From assembly GCA_964344895.1 (NCBI GenBank), contig CAYFPB010000072.1, positions 1-6,727 on the forward strand: a stretch of 6,727 nt of DNA, given 5' to 3'. This DNA is from UBA6164 sp964344895. Lineage in GTDB: Bacteria; Patescibacteriota; Gracilibacteria; BD1-5; UBA6164. Shown here piece after piece: positions 5,805-6,727 of the stretch; position 1 is the stretch's first letter, and each line of letters opens with the position of its first letter. The translations under genes were made by a program, and so were the position numbers. Below the pieces are notes generated by a model. The model saw only the letters and a list, made by a program, of their open reading frames with translations. It searched no databases and was not told where the DNA came from.

Positions 5805-6197
5805 TTAACCAAAAATTTTGTTAATAGATTTTTTTATAACTCAAGTTGTACTTTCTTCTAATTGATTTTTTTCAAGTTCATCTAATTTTTCTTCTCAAAA
5901 ATATATTAATTTAATATATTTATCAGTTATATACTCTAATCTATCCATATCTTTTGATTTTCTATCTAAAGAAAAACTATAAACATAATACTTTATCTGT
6001 TCCTTTAAATACTCTCTAAAGTCTCAAATTAATTTAAAAGTATTTTGTGTATTAAAATAATATTCAATAATATCCTTTGCTTCATCAAAAAAACTATCTA
6101 AATCTTCAAATTTAGATAAATGTTTAGATATTTCACTTCTTGCAAGCTCTATATCATTATCTATTGCATCTAAAAAATCTTTATCAATTTTTTGCAT
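5805..6197 (-). CDS. Unknown helical protein, 130 residues
   Basis: A 130-residue charged protein, MQKIDKDFLDAIDNDIELAR onward, with heptad-like spacing of Leu and Ile between Asp, Glu and Lys, so it is probably almost all helix. Aromatic clusters (YYFNTQNTF, then YYVYSF) could form a core. It ends TTGVIKKSINKIFG, a short basic amphipathic helix that might touch a membrane. Three glycines are TGA. There is no signal peptide, membrane span or recognised motif. It starts 9 bases after the stop of the 6207-6704 gene, with no ribosome binding site, so the two are likely co-transcribed and possibly translationally coupled. No function is assigned. Confidence 0.8.
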
Positions 6198-6206
6198 TTT
6201 CTTAAC

Positions 6207-6704
6207 TTAATCAATTAAATTATTATAACTTTGTTTTAATTTTTTGTTAGTTTCTATAAGGTTATCTTTATATATTTCTTTTAATTTAGAATTACTTAAT
6301 AATAATCATATTTTTTTTCTTAAAGTACTTAAGTTATCCTTAAAATTCAAAGAATCTACTCTTGATAATCTTAATATTGAATACATATCTTTTTCAATAT
6401 AATTACTTATTCAATCTACTATGTCTTGTAAGTCTTTTATCTTTTTTGGATTTTTAATTAAATCATCTATATCAATTTTACTTGAAAAATCATCAATTAA
6501 TTCACTAGCTTCAATAGGTTTTAAATCTTTTATTTCATCCAATTTATATTTTCACTTTATTTCCAGATAATCTATACTTTTTACATTTTTAGTATCTTCT
6601 TGTTTTTCTTTTCACTTAACTAATTTAATTCACTTTAACAACTTTCATAATCATCATAATCATAGAGTACCTAAAGCTATACCTCAATTATAAGGATTTT
6701 CCAT
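6207..6704 (-). CDS. Unknown protein with glycine-rich N-terminus, start uncertain
   Basis: From the ATG at 6702-6704 this frame gives 165 residues. It begins MENPYNGGIALGTLGLGGLG, a hydrophobic stretch in which most glycines are TGA codons, then a basic patch (KLLKGIKLVKGKEK). The remainder is helical and charged, with SNYIEKDMYSILRLSR near residues 100-115 and a Lys/Asn-rich end. The Gly-rich segment could be a membrane-active or glycine-zipper helix. No family is recognised. Upstream of the ATG the frame stays open to the window edge when TGA is Gly (LGDIGNI precedes it), so the true start may be outside and this could be partial. It leads a pair with the 5805-6197 gene. Confidence 0.75.
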
Positions 6705-6727
6705 TATATTTCAAATATCTCACAGTT

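Noticed and set aside
97..6704. TGA read as tryptophan (Mycoplasma-like code 4)
   Set aside because: It would put Trp in GGGD, PFGPF and the first Nudix-box position, which families hold as Gly, while TGG already encodes the conserved Trp residues.
1..6727. CRISPR array, tRNA, rRNA or insertion sequence
   Set aside because: No regularly spaced repeats, cloverleaf-like segment, rRNA-like sequence, transposase motifs or terminal inverted repeats were seen.

Overview
The window is very AT-rich bacterial DNA that makes sense only if TGA is read as glycine (genetic code 25), the code of the candidate phyla Gracilibacteria and Absconditabacteria (SR1). With the standard code nearly every gene is cut into fragments at TGA. 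With TGA as Gly, nine continuous reading frames appear and family motifs become intact: the GGGD motif of a prepilin peptidase, the first Gly of a Nudix box, and the PFGPF motif near the peptidase C-terminus. TGG remains Trp at conserved sites, such as TCWP in the sortase. I infer a member of the Patescibacteria (CPR), most likely Gracilibacteria or SR1; nothing here separates the two.

Layout from left to right. A minus-strand promoter (19-47) fires out of the left edge. A 377-residue unknown protein lies on the minus strand (97-1230). It diverges from a plus-strand prepilin peptidase (1379-2398), which is followed by a plus-strand conserved CPR-type protein of unknown function (2487-3029). 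A gene-poor interval (3030-3316) holds two related sequence units, two strong bidirectional terminator hairpins, and a possible hydrophobic micro-ORF. Next, on the minus strand, comes a two-gene unit in which a Nudix hydrolase (3798-4250) is followed by a shrunken, apparently metal-less beta-lactamase-fold protein (3317-3784). On the plus strand follow a membrane-anchored sortase (4435-5448) and an 89-residue single-span membrane protein (5507-5776). The window ends with two minus-strand helical proteins of unknown function (6207-6704, whose start may lie further upstream, then 5805-6197), 9 bases apart.

The recognisable genes concern the cell surface (prepilin processing, sortase transpeptidation) and nucleotide housekeeping (Nudix). 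The start codons have A-rich or AT-rich leaders with no clear Shine-Dalgarno sequence. Four promoters share a TTGC(A/T)T -35 box and a TATAAT-like -10 box. Terminator hairpins often begin inside the stop codon, so the genome is tightly packed.

The best candidates for something undescribed are the 3030-3316 interval, where a small terminator-bounded RNA pair faces a micro-ORF with the only strong ribosome binding site in the window, and the enlarged, UGA-rich prepilin peptidase. No rRNA, tRNA, CRISPR array or insertion sequence was seen.
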